Part shown: one piece after another, positions 1-9,481 of the stretch
Layout of the letters: every line of letters begins with the position of its first letter
How positions within the stretch are numbered: the first letter of the stretch is position 1
NCBI RefSeq assembly: GCF_024722015.1
Contig: NZ_JANQBD010000030.1
Span: 1 to 64,000, forward strand
Source: Paenibacillus radicis (ex Xue et al. 2023)
GTDB taxonomy: Bacteria; Bacillota; Bacilli; Paenibacillales; NBRC-103111
Direction of reading: 5' to 3'
Length of the DNA: 64,000 nucleotides
Notes under the pieces: model-generated
Database searches by the model: none
The model's input: the letters and a program-made list of their open reading frames with translations, nothing else
What the model was told of the DNA's origin: nothing
Program-made: the position numbers and the translations under genes

Positions 1-178
1 GCTCATCGGTTGAAGGGATCTGGTCGTCTCCAATTCTATCACGATATTCTTTTACCCAAGTACGAATGGTCTCAGGATGGATCTCATATTTCCTAGCTAG
101 TACCGCAACCTTGATCCCCGAAAGGGCCTCTTGGACAATCTTGAGTCTCGCCTCTTCAAAAACTTTTCTCGCACGCAT
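1..178 (-). CDS. Transposase N-terminal part (IS3/IS911 OrfA-like), cut by window edge
   Basis: Reading leftward from ATG at 178, the 59 visible residues begin MRARKVFEEARLKIV and continue through a helix-turn-helix (LARKYEIHPETIRTWVKEY) of the HTH_Tnp_1 type found in the small OrfA of IS3-family elements. That protein binds the element ends and is normally extended by frameshifting into the OrfB catalytic part. A GGGGAGG ribosome site lies just upstream of the start. The gene runs off the window, so neither OrfB nor the other element end can be judged. Confidence 0.75.
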   Translation of the reverse strand, partial: MRARKVFEEARLKIVQEALSGIKVAVLARKYEIHPETIRTWVKEYRDRIGDDQIPSTDE

Positions 179-606
179 TTTGTCTTCCTCCCCTTTAATT
201 TTAGTCTAATTTATTGGGAAGAAAGACTCCAGTTTAATTAGGGGGCCTAGGAGAAACCTCAAGCTAATTTTCTCCATTTTTGGAAAATACTCAGAATTGA
301 ATCAAATTAGCGGTAGGAAATCAAGCTAAACAGTTAAATAGAGGTGATTTGAGTGGAATTAACGGGAGGTTTTCCAGTTAGCACCCTCGAAAATGACTTG
401 CCCGGTCCTGCTCCCACCTACGTCGCATTATAGCCCCTTTGCCCCTTTGGAGAGTTTGAACAACCCCACAAGGTAAAAAAATGATAGGTATTTCTTAAAT
501 TTTTACTATATAAAGCCAGCCTTGTTTACGCGTATCATTAGGTATAGACATTGCATAAGTGTGGTTGTTGCTCACATGAATTGTGAAAAGATGGAAACCG
601 GCATAT
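179..606. other. Intergenic region with putative insertion-sequence end
   Basis: No coding region is supportable here. The stretch just upstream of the transposase (about 200-250), which contains CCCCCTAATTAAACTGGAGT on the minus strand, is the likely element terminus. The partner end is outside the window, so the terminal inverted repeat cannot be confirmed. The remainder is AT-rich leader in front of the GntR gene. Confidence 0.35.
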
Positions 607-626
607 AATCATACATGATACATCAT
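607..626. promoter_or_regulatory. Candidate GntR operator 1
   Basis: AATCATACATGATACATCAT contains the inverted repeat ATCAT-AC-ATGAT and lies 23 bp before the GntR start codon. A related sequence recurs at 1336-1354, just after the same gene. Two similar sites flanking a regulator suggest autoregulation and control of the downstream genes. Regulator binding is inference. Confidence 0.4.
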
Positions 627-648
627 CCCATCGACGGAGAATCCAAAT

Positions 649-1314
649 ATGAAAAAGAAATTAAGTAAATATGTTCTTACTGATGAAATATACAAAATTA
701 TTAAGGAGCAGATCTTATCCCACGAATTAGCTCCGGGCGAAAAGGTTAATATTGATAAGCTTGCCCGGGATTTGGAGGTAAGCAATATCCCCATTCGAGA
801 AGCGCTTTCCAGACTCTCTTCCGAAGGATTCGTGGATATGATTCCTTATAAAGGCATGTTCGTGACCCCCATGTCGCTTAAAGATTTGAATGAATTGTTC
901 GAGCTTCGGATTCACCTGGAAACCCTTGCGGTTGAAAAAGCAGCCGCGCTCATTCCAGAGCAGGAACTGCTTCATATCAAAGAGAAAATGGATTCGTTCG
1001 CTAAAGTGAAGCCTGCCAGCGATAGCGAATTTTTGCAGTACGTATTTGAAATGAACGAGATTCTTCACGGTGTTATCTTGCAATATTGCGGTAATGATAT
1101 GCTGCAAAATGTAGTCAGCGGTTACATCGAACGGATTCAAAGCTACCTCGTCTTTTTACAAAAAAATATGAACATTGATCATAGTCAACTGGAGTGGGAG
1201 GAGCACGCTCAGATTTTACATCAGCTGATACAAAGAAATGTGCAGGAAGCTTCCCGGGCATTGCGTTTTCATTTACAAAATTCATTGGAAAGAACGAAAG
1301 TTTATTTTCATTAA
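649..1314 (+). CDS. GntR family regulator with FCD ligand domain
   Basis: This 221-residue protein has an N-terminal winged helix (residues ~8-75, including IPIREALSRLSSEGFV, the GntR recognition region). An all-helical FCD effector domain follows (ELRIHLETLAVEKAA near residue 90, and the helix with HAQILHQLIQRN near 185). FCD members usually sense carboxylic acids and repress catabolic operons. The start ATG follows CGGAGAATCC. The adjacent racemase-family enzyme and importer are the likely targets, and the paired ATCAT-type palindromes at 607-626 and 1336-1354 are candidate operators. The family call is firm; the ligand is unknown. Confidence 0.9.
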   Translation: MKKKLSKYVLTDEIYKIIKEQILSHELAPGEKVNIDKLARDLEVSNIPIREALSRLSSEGFVDMIPYKGMFVTPMSLKDLNELFELRIHLETLAVEKAAALIPEQELLHIKEKMDSFAKVKPASDSEFLQYVFEMNEILHGVILQYCGNDMLQNVVSGYIERIQSYLVFLQKNMNIDHSQLEWEEHAQILHQLIQRNVQEASRALRFHLQNSLERTKVYFH

Positions 1315-1335
1315 AACTTTCTTTTTTTATGAAAA

Positions 1336-1354
1336 ATCATACACGATATATGAT
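1336..1354. promoter_or_regulatory. Candidate GntR operator 2
   Basis: ATCATACACGATATATGAT is an inverted repeat (ATCATA-N7-TATGAT) just downstream of the GntR gene and upstream of the racemase-family gene. It resembles the site at 607-626. Its placement suits control of the downstream operon, but no binding can be shown from sequence. Confidence 0.4.
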
Positions 1355-1441
1355 AAACGACGAATTTATGAAAGGAGGTGAGCAATCCGGCTCGATCGTT
1401 ACCGTAACAGCAGCGCCGCCAGGGTATGCTGTCTACTGCAA

Positions 1442-1532
1442 GGCGCATCCAAATATCTTGACAAGCAGATTTCCGTAGTTGCTCCGTCAGGAGCAGGCGG
1501 TGATGTGCTAAATACTTATTTTAAAAAAAGTA
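1442..1532 (+). pseudogene. Possible remnant of a TctC-type solute-binding protein
   Basis: One frame encodes GASKYLDKQISVVAPSGAGG followed by DVLNTYFKK. This resembles the part of tripartite tricarboxylate transporter binding proteins around the conserved '..KYL.K.....V...GAGG' segment. It has no start codon or ribosome site of its own and no continuation, and it runs into the next gene's leader. If real, it is a decayed fragment of an older carboxylate importer. The match is short, so this is tentative. Confidence 0.3.
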
Positions 1533-1553
1533 AACTCACGAGGAGAGAAAACG

Positions 1554-2651
1554 ATGAAAATAACAAAAGTAGAAAGCTTTATTCTGCATATCCCTTTGAA
1601 TCCGCCTATTACGGACGCCATTAACGCCCCGACTCATTGGGGGTTGCCCGGCGTGAGAATATTCACTGACGAAGGAATTACCGGCTATGGTTTTACAGGC
1701 ACATGTGCGAATGGGGACGAGATGATAGCCGATACCATAGATCGTTACTATGCCCCGGTTTTACTGGGTAAAGATCCGTTTATGGTAAAAGAGATTTGGG
1801 ATGAGCTGCGCTTTGGCAAAATGCACTGGATCGGACGTGCCGGCATTACGCATATGGCTATGGCAGCAGTGGATATTGCACTGTGGGACATTATGTCCAA
1901 GGCTGCGAACAAACCGCTATGGCAGTATTTGGGCGGCCACAAATCGAAACGGATCAAAGCTTACAACACGAACGGCGGTTGGCTCAACTGGCCCAAAGAG
2001 CGCTTGCTGAAGGACATAACCTCCTTTGTTGAGCAAGGCTTTACGGGTGTCAAAATGAAGGTCGGCAAACCGGATTCGCGCGAGGATTACGACCGTGTGA
2101 AGGCGGTCAGACAAGCGATCGGGGACGACATTATTTTGATGATCGATGTCAATCAAATGTGGAATATTAACACGGCGATGACTTGGGGAAAGAAGCTGGA
2201 GGAGTTCGATTTGTATTGGCTTGAGGAGCCTCTCAATCCCGATGATATATTAGGGCATAAAAAGCTTGCGGACGAATTGAATGTCCCGATTGCCCTGGGC
2301 GAACATGTCTATTCCAAATATGCATTCCGCGACTATATCCACCAAGGGGCTGTAGAATATGTTCAGGTAGACGTTACCCGCGTAGGAGGAATTACAGAAT
2401 GGCTGCAGGTAGCAGGATTGGCCGCTTCTTATGATCTTCCGATTGTTCCGCATGTCGGAGAGATGGGACAAATTCATCAGCATCTGGTTGCTTCCACCCA
2501 AAATGCTATAATGCTGGAATATATCCCATGGATTCGCGATATTTTCTTAGAGCCCGCTACCGTGAAGGACGGCTTTTATGTGCTGCCTCAAATGCCCGGA
2601 GCTTCAACGGAGATTATCCCCGCCTGCTTTGAGAAATTCCGTGTGAAATAA
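1554..2651 (+). CDS. Mandelate racemase / muconate lactonizing family enzyme (enolase superfamily)
   Basis: This 365-residue enzyme has the usual layout: a capping domain (residues 1-~125) and a (beta/alpha)7 barrel. Barrel residues visible are the K157-x-K159 base motif (GVKMKVG), metal ligands D188 (MIDVN), E214 or E215 (LEEP) and E240 (GEH), and H290 (VPHVGE) as the second acid/base. This pattern is mandelate-racemase type, in which most members dehydrate or epimerise acid sugars by abstracting the proton alpha to the carboxylate. Start ATG follows GAGGAGAG. It lies between a GntR regulator and a sugar-type importer, consistent with acid-sugar breakdown; the actual substrate cannot be read from sequence. 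Confidence 0.88.
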   Translation: MKITKVESFILHIPLNPPITDAINAPTHWGLPGVRIFTDEGITGYGFTGTCANGDEMIADTIDRYYAPVLLGKDPFMVKEIWDELRFGKMHWIGRAGITHMAMAAVDIALWDIMSKAANKPLWQYLGGHKSKRIKAYNTNGGWLNWPKERLLKDITSFVEQGFTGVKMKVGKPDSREDYDRVKAVRQAIGDDIILMIDVNQMWNINTAMTWGKKLEEFDLYWLEEPLNPDDILGHKKLADELNVPIALGEHVYSKYAFRDYIHQGAVEYVQVDVTRVGGITEWLQVAGLAASYDLPIVPHVGEMGQIHQHLVASTQNAIMLEYIPWIRDIFLEPATVKDGFYVLPQMPGASTEIIPACFEKFRVK

Positions 2652-2784
2652 CGAAGTATTGGTGAAAAGTAAAAAAATGATACAGAATTCTTTAATAATT
2701 ACCATATAAACCGTTACCATTTCTCTTTATGATAGAAATTGAAATGATGTTAGTCCAACTATTGGGAATAAAGGGAGGTTTCAT

Positions 2785-4125
2785 ATGTATAAGCATTTAA
2801 AGAGAAGTGTTGCAGCTTTGCTGGCTGTCGGATTAGTCGGCACAATGGCAGCATGCGGTGGACAAGCAGGTACAAACACTGGTGCAAGCAAAGATTCCGC
2901 GAAAGCGGATACAAAATCTGCACAGCCGTTTGCAGGTAAGAAAATCACTGTTTTTGCCTTAAATCATCCTTGGAGCGATACGATCAAAGCTTCGTTAAAG
3001 GAATTCGAGGCATCATCCGGAATGAAGGTCGATTTTCAATTGATCGGAGAAGATCAGTTGTCGCAAAAGCTTGCTGTCCAAATCGCCTCTGGGGCTGTGG
3101 ATCCGGATGTGTTCATGTACAGACCGTATATGGATAAAATTCTTTATCACAAAAACGGTTGGACTACACCTTTGAATGATTACGTCAATAAAGATCCGAA
3201 GTATGATTTTGCTGATTTTGCGAAATCTTCCATTGATGCAAGCACCATCGATAACAAGATCACATCCATACCGGTTTATACCGATCAATTTGTTCTCTAT
3301 TACCGAAAAGACATTTTGGAAAAGAACGGAATTGCCGTTCCCAAAACGATGGTCGAATTAGAAGCGGCTGCCAAAAAATTGCATGATCCGGGCAAAGAGT
3401 TTTATGGATTTGTCGGACGGGGACAAAGAAATGCGTTGGTAACAGCGGTATCCTCCTTCGTCTTCTCAGAGGGCGGAGACTTCATGAAGGATGGAAAAGC
3501 TGCCATCAATACACCGGAAGCGATCAAGGGCTTTCAGCTGTATGCCGATTTGATTAAAAATTATGGGCCTCAAGGTGTTCTGAACATGTCATGGCCGCAA
3601 GCAGCAGGAATATTTGCCCAAGGCAAGGCTGCCTTCTACACGGAGACCGCTTCAGTATATAAAAATACTACCGATCCGGAGAAATCATTGGTCAAAGACA
3701 AAATCGGGTTTGCCCAGCTTCCCGCAGGCAGTGCTGGCACTAAGCCCTATAGCATAGCGGCATGGGCACTCGCAATCAATTCCAAATCCGTTAACAAAGA
3801 TGCCTCTTGGGAATTTATGCAATGGGCAACCAATAAGGAAATGGTGTTGAAGACCCAAAGAAGCGGCGTGCCGGGCCCGCGTAATTCTGTCTGGAGCCAG
3901 AAAGAGGGCGTAGAAACCTTCCCGCCTGATCTTGCAGCGGCTATTCAGGAGACAATGAAAATCGGTGTAGGCCACAACGTTCCGGAAGTGATTAGTGTAG
4001 GTGAAGCACGCGACGCAGTCGGCAGTGTTGTTGTAAAAGCTGTGCTGGGCGAGGACATCAAGGCTGCTGCAGATAAAGCTAACGCAGAGTTTCAAGCCAT
4101 TATCGATAAAGACAAGACCAAATAA
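2785..4125 (+). CDS. Sugar-type ABC transporter solute-binding lipoprotein
   Basis: This 446-residue extracellular solute-binding protein (family 1) carries a lipoprotein signal: positive N-terminus, hydrophobic stretch, and lipobox ending at Cys24 (GTMAAC). A Ser/Lys/Ala-rich linker precedes the binding domain, which starts near residue 50 (KITVFALNHPW). It should be tethered outside the membrane and feed the two permeases downstream. The start has AAAGGGAGG ahead of it. No transport ATPase gene is in the cluster, so the importer probably uses a shared MsmX-type ATPase encoded elsewhere, as is common in Firmicutes. The ligand is unknown, perhaps an acid sugar given the neighbours. Confidence 0.92.
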   Translation: MYKHLKRSVAALLAVGLVGTMAACGGQAGTNTGASKDSAKADTKSAQPFAGKKITVFALNHPWSDTIKASLKEFEASSGMKVDFQLIGEDQLSQKLAVQIASGAVDPDVFMYRPYMDKILYHKNGWTTPLNDYVNKDPKYDFADFAKSSIDASTIDNKITSIPVYTDQFVLYYRKDILEKNGIAVPKTMVELEAAAKKLHDPGKEFYGFVGRGQRNALVTAVSSFVFSEGGDFMKDGKAAINTPEAIKGFQLYADLIKNYGPQGVLNMSWPQAAGIFAQGKAAFYTETASVYKNTTDPEKSLVKDKIGFAQLPAGSAGTKPYSIAAWALAINSKSVNKDASWEFMQWATNKEMVLKTQRSGVPGPRNSVWSQKEGVETFPPDLAAAIQETMKIGVGHNVPEVISVGEARDAVGSVVVKAVLGEDIKAAADKANAEFQAIIDKDKTK

Positions 4126-4211
4126 ATAAACAACAATGACGGTAGTCAAAGGGGGATACGCAATGTAATCCCCTTTGATCTATCGAATGCATCAGGAAGG
4201 AGTGTTAATGG

Positions 4212-5093
4212 ATGAGCTATGGATGGTTGGATCGGAATATGAAATGGATATTTACTTTACCGGCGGCTTTGTTTGTTTTGCTCGTAGTGGCTTTCCCGAT
4301 CGCCTATACGGTTCGGATCAGCTTCTATGAATGGAGTATGTCCGCAGTGGCTGCTCCCAAATGGGTTGGACTGGAGAATTACACGGTATTATTAGCGGAC
4401 CCAAGATTTTGGGGCTCTATCCTTCGTACACTATACCATTCGGTCCCATCAATTATTATTGAGACCGTTCTGGGTGTTGCTATTGCTGTATTGTTCTCGC
4501 GCAGCTTTATAGGCAGTAAGTGGGTTAAGTCATTTCTAATGCTGCCGATGGTCGCTACTCCAGTAGCAATCGGACTGGTATGGCTGCTCATATATGAACC
4601 TTCCATCGGTTTGGCTAACCAAATGCTGAGAGGTTTAGGTTTAAAAACATATTCCTGGCTAGGTTCAGTGGATGAAGTTATTCCCTCCCTTATTATCATA
4701 GATGTATGGCAGTGGACACCGATGATTGCGCTGCTCGTTATGGCAGGTATAACCACATTGCCAACCGAGCCGTATGAGTCTGCAGATGTAGATGGAGCCA
4801 CGTCCTTTCAGAAGTTTTTCCATATTACGCTGCCGCTTCTTCGCCCTACGATCTTGATTGCCGTCATCTTAAGGACCGTCGACTTGCTGAAGACATTCGA
4901 TACGATCTATTCGACAACCCAAGGCGGACCTAACTTTGCATCAGAGACGTTGAACATAATGGTCTACACGCAGGCCTTTCAATATTTGAAGTTGGGATCA
5001 GCTTCTGCGCTGCTAATGCTCTTCTTCCTGATCATCATGTTTTTCGTACTGATTCTTGTCATGGTCAGGAAGAGAATGGAGGCTATGCAGTGA
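4212..5093 (+). CDS. ABC sugar transporter permease (MalF/UgpA type)
   Basis: This 293-residue membrane protein has about six transmembrane segments, beginning at residue ~12 (WIFTLPAALFVLLVV). The cytoplasmic EAA loop is visible near residue 190 (EPYESADVDGATSFQKFFHITLPLL), where the ATPase docks. It is translationally coupled to the next permease by a 4-bp GTGA overlap. With its partner it forms the membrane channel for the binding protein encoded upstream. Ribosome site AGGAAGG lies 11 nt before the ATG. Confidence 0.93.
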   Translation: MSYGWLDRNMKWIFTLPAALFVLLVVAFPIAYTVRISFYEWSMSAVAAPKWVGLENYTVLLADPRFWGSILRTLYHSVPSIIIETVLGVAIAVLFSRSFIGSKWVKSFLMLPMVATPVAIGLVWLLIYEPSIGLANQMLRGLGLKTYSWLGSVDEVIPSLIIIDVWQWTPMIALLVMAGITTLPTEPYESADVDGATSFQKFFHITLPLLRPTILIAVILRTVDLLKTFDTIYSTTQGGPNFASETLNIMVYTQAFQYLKLGSASALLMLFFLIIMFFVLILVMVRKRMEAMQ

Positions 5094-5905
5094 AAACCAA
5101 ATGGTTGCCAAGCACTTGTTATTCCGTGTTAACTTTAATTGTGCTGCTGTTTTTTACGTTTCCTTTTATATGGATGCTGCTGGCCTCCTTTAAAACGCAA
5201 GTGCAGGTCCTATCAACGGATCACATGTTCTTTTTTACACCAACCTTCAAAAATTACGTGGAAGTATTTGAACAAAATGACTATATTCATTTTTTGTGGA
5301 ACAGCTTTCTGGTGGCGGTTGGTTCTACCCTCGCAGCTTTGTTATTAGGATTGCCGGCTGCTTATGCGATTGCCCGATACCGTCTGCATGCTTTTGCAAC
5401 TGTCATTCTGATTGCCAAAATCATTCCCGGGATTTCCTACTTGGTGCCTTGGTATATTTTGTTCACGAAGCTCCATCTTGTAGATACCATTACCGTTCTC
5501 GTCCTCAGTCATATGGTTATCGGGCTGCCTCTTATTATGTGGATCATGATTCCGTTTTTTGAATCGTTTCCTATGGAGGTTGAAGAATCTTCATGGATCG
5601 ATGGAAGCTCCAAAATCCGGGCTTTTGCTTCGATCGTGCTGCCGATATCCCTTCCGGGTATTGTAACTTCCGGGTTGCTGGCATTTATTTTTTCATGGAA
5701 TAACTTCATGTTCTCTCTGATCCTGTCCGGGGAGAAAACAAAAACATTGCCGATAGCCGTGTTCAATTTCATCTCATCTTCAAGCATTAATTGGGGAGGG
5801 CTAATGGCGGCGGCCTGCATCATCATTATGCCTGTATTGATCATGGCTTTGCTTACGCAAAAATATGTGGTGAGCGGCTTGTCGGCAGGTGCTGTTAAAG
5901 GTTAA
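5090..5905 (+). CDS. ABC sugar transporter permease (MalG/UgpE type)
   Basis: This 271-residue protein has six predicted membrane segments and the EAA loop (PMEVEESSWIDGSSKIRAF) near residue 165, typical of the second permease of carbohydrate importers. The GTG start overlaps the stop of the preceding permease by 4 bp, so the two are made together. The transporter genes are followed after about 90 bp by the YesM/YesN sensor-regulator pair, which normally controls such importers. Confidence 0.93.
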   Translation: MKTKWLPSTCYSVLTLIVLLFFTFPFIWMLLASFKTQVQVLSTDHMFFFTPTFKNYVEVFEQNDYIHFLWNSFLVAVGSTLAALLLGLPAAYAIARYRLHAFATVILIAKIIPGISYLVPWYILFTKLHLVDTITVLVLSHMVIGLPLIMWIMIPFFESFPMEVEESSWIDGSSKIRAFASIVLPISLPGIVTSGLLAFIFSWNNFMFSLILSGEKTKTLPIAVFNFISSSSINWGGLMAAACIIIMPVLIMALLTQKYVVSGLSAGAVKG

Positions 5906-5997
5906 CTCAGGTAATGGCGCATAAAAGGGTACCCCTGTCAGCGAAATTAATATACACTATGCATACATAGGGCATCAAGAGATGGGGGCACACAGTC

Positions 5998-7707
5998 ATG
6001 CGCTTAAAGCTGAACATTTTCAAAAAAATTATGTTATTCATCATCGTTTTGCTAATCCCTATTGTCATCTTGTACAGCTATTCCAACCAGGTATCCGTGA
6101 CAGTCGTAGAGGACGAAATACAGAATTCGAACTTAAACCGGCTATCCTTCTTTACCTCGCAAATGGATAATATAGTGAATCAGCTGTCTATAACTTCAAT
6201 AATAGTAAGCAAGGATCAGAGCATTAAGGAGCTGCTTGATACTACCAATCAAAAGTCGATGTTTGAGCAGCTGAGATTGCAGGAATCGATCGTTGGAAAG
6301 CTGAATTTGTTAAGCGCTACAAGCAGCTGGTCCAATCGACTAACGATTTATTTTCCGAAAACTAAGCAGGTGGTTTCCAACGATTACAACGGTGTGTATG
6401 ACCCGGATTTTTTACGTAAAAATTTGAAAACGCATTGGGAGTACCATCCGCAGGAAGCGGGCGATGCCTATTTCACCAAGTTTATGGTGAGTCCCTTGAT
6501 CTCGTACTTAGATCCCGAGGATGCTGAAGCTATTATTGAGGTGAGGTTTTTTCAGCAAAATTTAATCAATATGTTAAGTGATTTCCAGCAGGTTGGTAAG
6601 GGGACCCCCTTTCTGTATTATCCAGGTGAAGAACCTATTATGAATACGGTTTCAGACCCGACATTGATCCGCAAGTTGGTTGCACGTTTGGATAGCGAGC
6701 ATCTGGAGCCGCTCGGGCATCTTATTGTCGAGATGAATCAGGAGAAATATTTGGTTGATTATGTGAAGTCGAAGAACCTGGACTGTTATCTGGTTGATTT
6801 TGTACCGCTTGAGAAGATTTTATCCCCGATCGTCAAGAGCCGGAATTTATTTTATTTTTCGATAGGGCTGCTTCTGATCATGAGTATTGTGGTGGCGCTT
6901 CTGCTTTACAAGCAAGTGCAAATTCCTATCAAATGGCTGCTGCGGGGTGTACATGGAATCAGGTCCGGCCAATATGCGATGCGCTTGCATTATAACCCGA
7001 ACAATGAGTTTGATTATCTTTTTTTGCGCTTTAATGAGATGGCTGGACAAATCCAGGAGCTGGTGGAGAAAGTATATATGGAAAATATCCGCTATCGCGA
7101 GGCCAAGCTGAAGCACTTGCAATCGCAGATCAATCCTCATTTTTTGTATAATTGTTTGTTTTTTATAAAAAATATGATTGCCGTCGGAGATAAGCAGGCC
7201 GCTACAGCTATGGTGTTGAATTTAGGTGACTATTACCGCTACATCACTAAGCTTGAGAATGCAATGACCACACTGCAAGACGAGATGAATATGGTCCAAA
7301 ATTATTTGAACATCCAAAATCTGCGAATTGAGCGGTTTCACTATGAAATCGACATTCCGGAATCGATGGCTCAGCTCGTAATACCCCGGCTGATGATCCA
7401 GCCTATTGTAGAAAATGCGATTGTCCACGGCATCGGCAAGATGGAGCGATACGGTATTATATCGATAGAAGGAAGCCGAACGGAGACAGGGAACCGGATC
7501 ATCATCGATGATAACGGGATCGGAATGTCTGATGAAAAGCTCGCGGAGCTCCAGCAGCGGGTGGCGCTTCCTATGGAGGAAGAAATGAGCTGCGGCTTGT
7601 GGAATGTACATCAACGGCTTTTATACCAATTCAAGAAAAATTCCGGGCTCGTGTTCTCACATTCCCCGCAGGGCGGTATTCGTGTTGAAATCAGGTGGGA
7701 AGAGTAG
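5998..7707 (+). CDS. yesM: YesM-type sensor histidine kinase
   Basis: This 569-residue kinase has TM1 at ~11-28, an extracellular sensor region ~30-280, TM2 at ~283-303 and a HAMP linker to ~360. The His_kinase domain carries the phospho-acceptor H381 in NPHFLYN, followed by an HATPase_c domain (N box QPIVENAIVHGI; G1 box DDNGIGMS). This is the LytS/YesM class, which senses extracellular sugars or oligosaccharides, often with the binding protein. The adjacent response regulator starts 29 bp downstream of its stop. The likely target is the importer operon; the stimulus is unknown. Confidence 0.93.
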   Translation: MRLKLNIFKKIMLFIIVLLIPIVILYSYSNQVSVTVVEDEIQNSNLNRLSFFTSQMDNIVNQLSITSIIVSKDQSIKELLDTTNQKSMFEQLRLQESIVGKLNLLSATSSWSNRLTIYFPKTKQVVSNDYNGVYDPDFLRKNLKTHWEYHPQEAGDAYFTKFMVSPLISYLDPEDAEAIIEVRFFQQNLINMLSDFQQVGKGTPFLYYPGEEPIMNTVSDPTLIRKLVARLDSEHLEPLGHLIVEMNQEKYLVDYVKSKNLDCYLVDFVPLEKILSPIVKSRNLFYFSIGLLLIMSIVVALLLYKQVQIPIKWLLRGVHGIRSGQYAMRLHYNPNNEFDYLFLRFNEMAGQIQELVEKVYMENIRYREAKLKHLQSQINPHFLYNCLFFIKNMIAVGDKQAATAMVLNLGDYYRYITKLENAMTTLQDEMNMVQNYLNIQNLRIERFHYEIDIPESMAQLVIPRLMIQPIVENAIVHGIGKMERYGIISIEGSRTETGNRIIIDDNGIGMSDEKLAELQQRVALPMEEEMSCGLWNVHQRLLYQFKKNSGLVFSHSPQGGIRVEIRWEE

Positions 7708-7736
7708 CACAGTTCTGCAAGAAGAGGGGTAAGAGC

Positions 7737-9374
7737 ATGCTTCAATTATTGCTTGTAGACGACGAAATGAACGTGGTGGAAGCTTTGGCCGGTGCACTGC
7801 CTTGGAAGGAAGCGGGTATAGACAAGGTTCATAAAGCTTATTCCGCAACGGAAGCGCTGGATATACTGAAGACGAATGCCATCGATATCGTCATTACCGA
7901 TATATGTATGCCCGGGATGGACGGCTTGCAGTTGATTGAGCAAATTCAATTGAACTGGAAGAAAACCAAGTGCATCCTGCTTACGGGCTTCGCCGAGTTT
8001 GAATATGCCCAAAAAGCGATTCAAAGCCAAATCAGCGATTACTTGCTCAAGCCTGTCAGCGATGAAGAGATAATATCCAGGGTGAGGCATGTAGTCGAAT
8101 TGATCCGCATGGAGCTTGAAACAAACGAAACGCACCAACGTGCTATGAAGGCTTTACGCGACCATTTACCGAAGTTGAGAGGCGAGCTTCTTCAGGATAT
8201 GCTGCAGGGCAAGCGAATTTCTCCTGATAAATTGACGGAAAAAATGAAGCTGCTGGAAATTCCCGTCGGTTTTCAAGATGAATTCGTTCTGCTGCTTATT
8301 CGCTTCAAAGATCAATTTGCCGACTATGATCCGTTCGAGCTGTCATTGATGGAATTCGCCATCGGTAATTTAGCTACGGAAACCTTCGAGGAATATTTTC
8401 ATTTATGGCTTTGTAAGGATGTACACGACTATTTGATCATTATGCTTACACCCAACGATAAGTTACAAGGCTTAATGGCCGAGAAAAGCAAGAGTGAATT
8501 CAAATATCACCTGGAAAGATTGGCCAACGAGCTGCAATTGAATGTTCAGCATTATTTGAAAAGAAGAATATCCGTATTGATCAGCCAGTGGGGAGTATTT
8601 CCTGTTGAACTGACCAAGCTTTATTATAACTCGCTTTCGATTTACAGAAAAAGATTCGGTGATGAGAAGGACCTTCCGGTCTATACGGCTGACGAATCGG
8701 AGAGCGCGGATATGAATATCCTGTACCGCTTGTACGAGCCGCCGGTGCTTGTCCATCTGATGGATGCAGGAAATTGGGAGCTGGTGCAGCAAAAGCTGGA
8801 GTCCATTTTAGAAGAGCTGGACTTATACTGGCCGGAATCTTCAGAGCATATTACGGAAGCTTTCTTCTCTATTTTTGCGTCGTTCTCCTTCATTGCCCAT
8901 AAGAACGGTAAAATGCTGGGAGAGCTTATCGGCAATGAATACGCCCGTGGCAAAGAATTGGCCCCATGTCGAACCGTCCAGTCGCTTCGCGAGTGGATTT
9001 GGAGTGTAATGGAACGGCTGCAAATCTATACGAGCAGTGAAACGAAAAACGCCAGGGAGTCGGCTGTCCAGCAAACCCAGAAGTTTGTTCAAGCTAATTT
9101 AACCGTAGATGTATCCTTACAGGCGATTTCGGATTATTTGCAGATGCACCCCGCTTATTTATCCCGGATTTACAAGCTGGAGACCGGCGAAAATTTAAGC
9201 GATTATATATACCGATTAAAAATGGAGCAATCCGCACATCTTTTGAAAACGAGTACGAGAAAAATTTACGAAATTGCCATCGAGGTAGGCTATCAGAATC
9301 CGAATTATTTTATCAAAGTGTTTAAAAAGCATTTCGGTATTACTCCGCAGGACTATCGTACCTCAAGCAAATAA
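7737..9374 (+). CDS. yesN: YesN-type response regulator with AraC DNA-binding domain
   Basis: The 545-residue protein has an N-terminal receiver (phospho-acceptor D55 in VITDICMPGMDG; Lys in LLKPVSDEE), a long central region, and a C-terminal AraC double helix-turn-helix (~445-545: LQAISDYLQMHPAYLSRIYK and IAIEVGYQNPNYFIKVFKKH). ATG 7737 is preferred because it follows AGAGGGGTAAG and gives the canonical MLQLLLVDDE start; an upstream in-frame GTG has no ribosome site. It pairs with the kinase encoded directly upstream. Confidence 0.93.
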   Translation: MLQLLLVDDEMNVVEALAGALPWKEAGIDKVHKAYSATEALDILKTNAIDIVITDICMPGMDGLQLIEQIQLNWKKTKCILLTGFAEFEYAQKAIQSQISDYLLKPVSDEEIISRVRHVVELIRMELETNETHQRAMKALRDHLPKLRGELLQDMLQGKRISPDKLTEKMKLLEIPVGFQDEFVLLLIRFKDQFADYDPFELSLMEFAIGNLATETFEEYFHLWLCKDVHDYLIIMLTPNDKLQGLMAEKSKSEFKYHLERLANELQLNVQHYLKRRISVLISQWGVFPVELTKLYYNSLSIYRKRFGDEKDLPVYTADESESADMNILYRLYEPPVLVHLMDAGNWELVQQKLESILEELDLYWPESSEHITEAFFSIFASFSFIAHKNGKMLGELIGNEYARGKELAPCRTVQSLREWIWSVMERLQIYTSSETKNARESAVQQTQKFVQANLTVDVSLQAISDYLQMHPAYLSRIYKLETGENLSDYIYRLKMEQSAHLLKTSTRKIYEIAIEVGYQNPNYFIKVFKKHFGITPQDYRTSSK

Positions 9375-9395
9375 AGCGGGGGAAATTAAAAGCGC

Positions 9396-9481
9396 GTTGT
9401 TAAAAAGAATCGTTCGCAAGCGGTAAGGTTGAATTCAAAAATTCGATGCTGTCCGAGAGGCTAACAGAACTTTTTAACAAC
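9396..9481. other. Long-range inverted repeat with a 12-bp stem
   Basis: GTTGTTAAAAAG (9396-9407) is perfectly complementary to CTTTTTAACAAC (9470-9481), enclosing 62 nt. A T-rich run (CCTTTTTTGTT) follows at 9488-9497. It could end transcription from the response regulator or form a structured leader for the next operon. The long loop makes it atypical for a simple terminator. Confidence 0.45.

Noticed and set aside
1..250. Complete insertion sequence
   Set aside because: Only the first 59 codons of the small transposase protein are in the window; OrfB and the second end cannot be seen.
1194..1478. 94-codon frame overlapping the GntR gene end
   Set aside because: It begins inside the GntR coding region in another frame, its translation lacks any family likeness, and it ends in the leader of the racemase-family gene. 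Only the AGGAGGTG at 1374 looks like a signal, with no convincing start after it.
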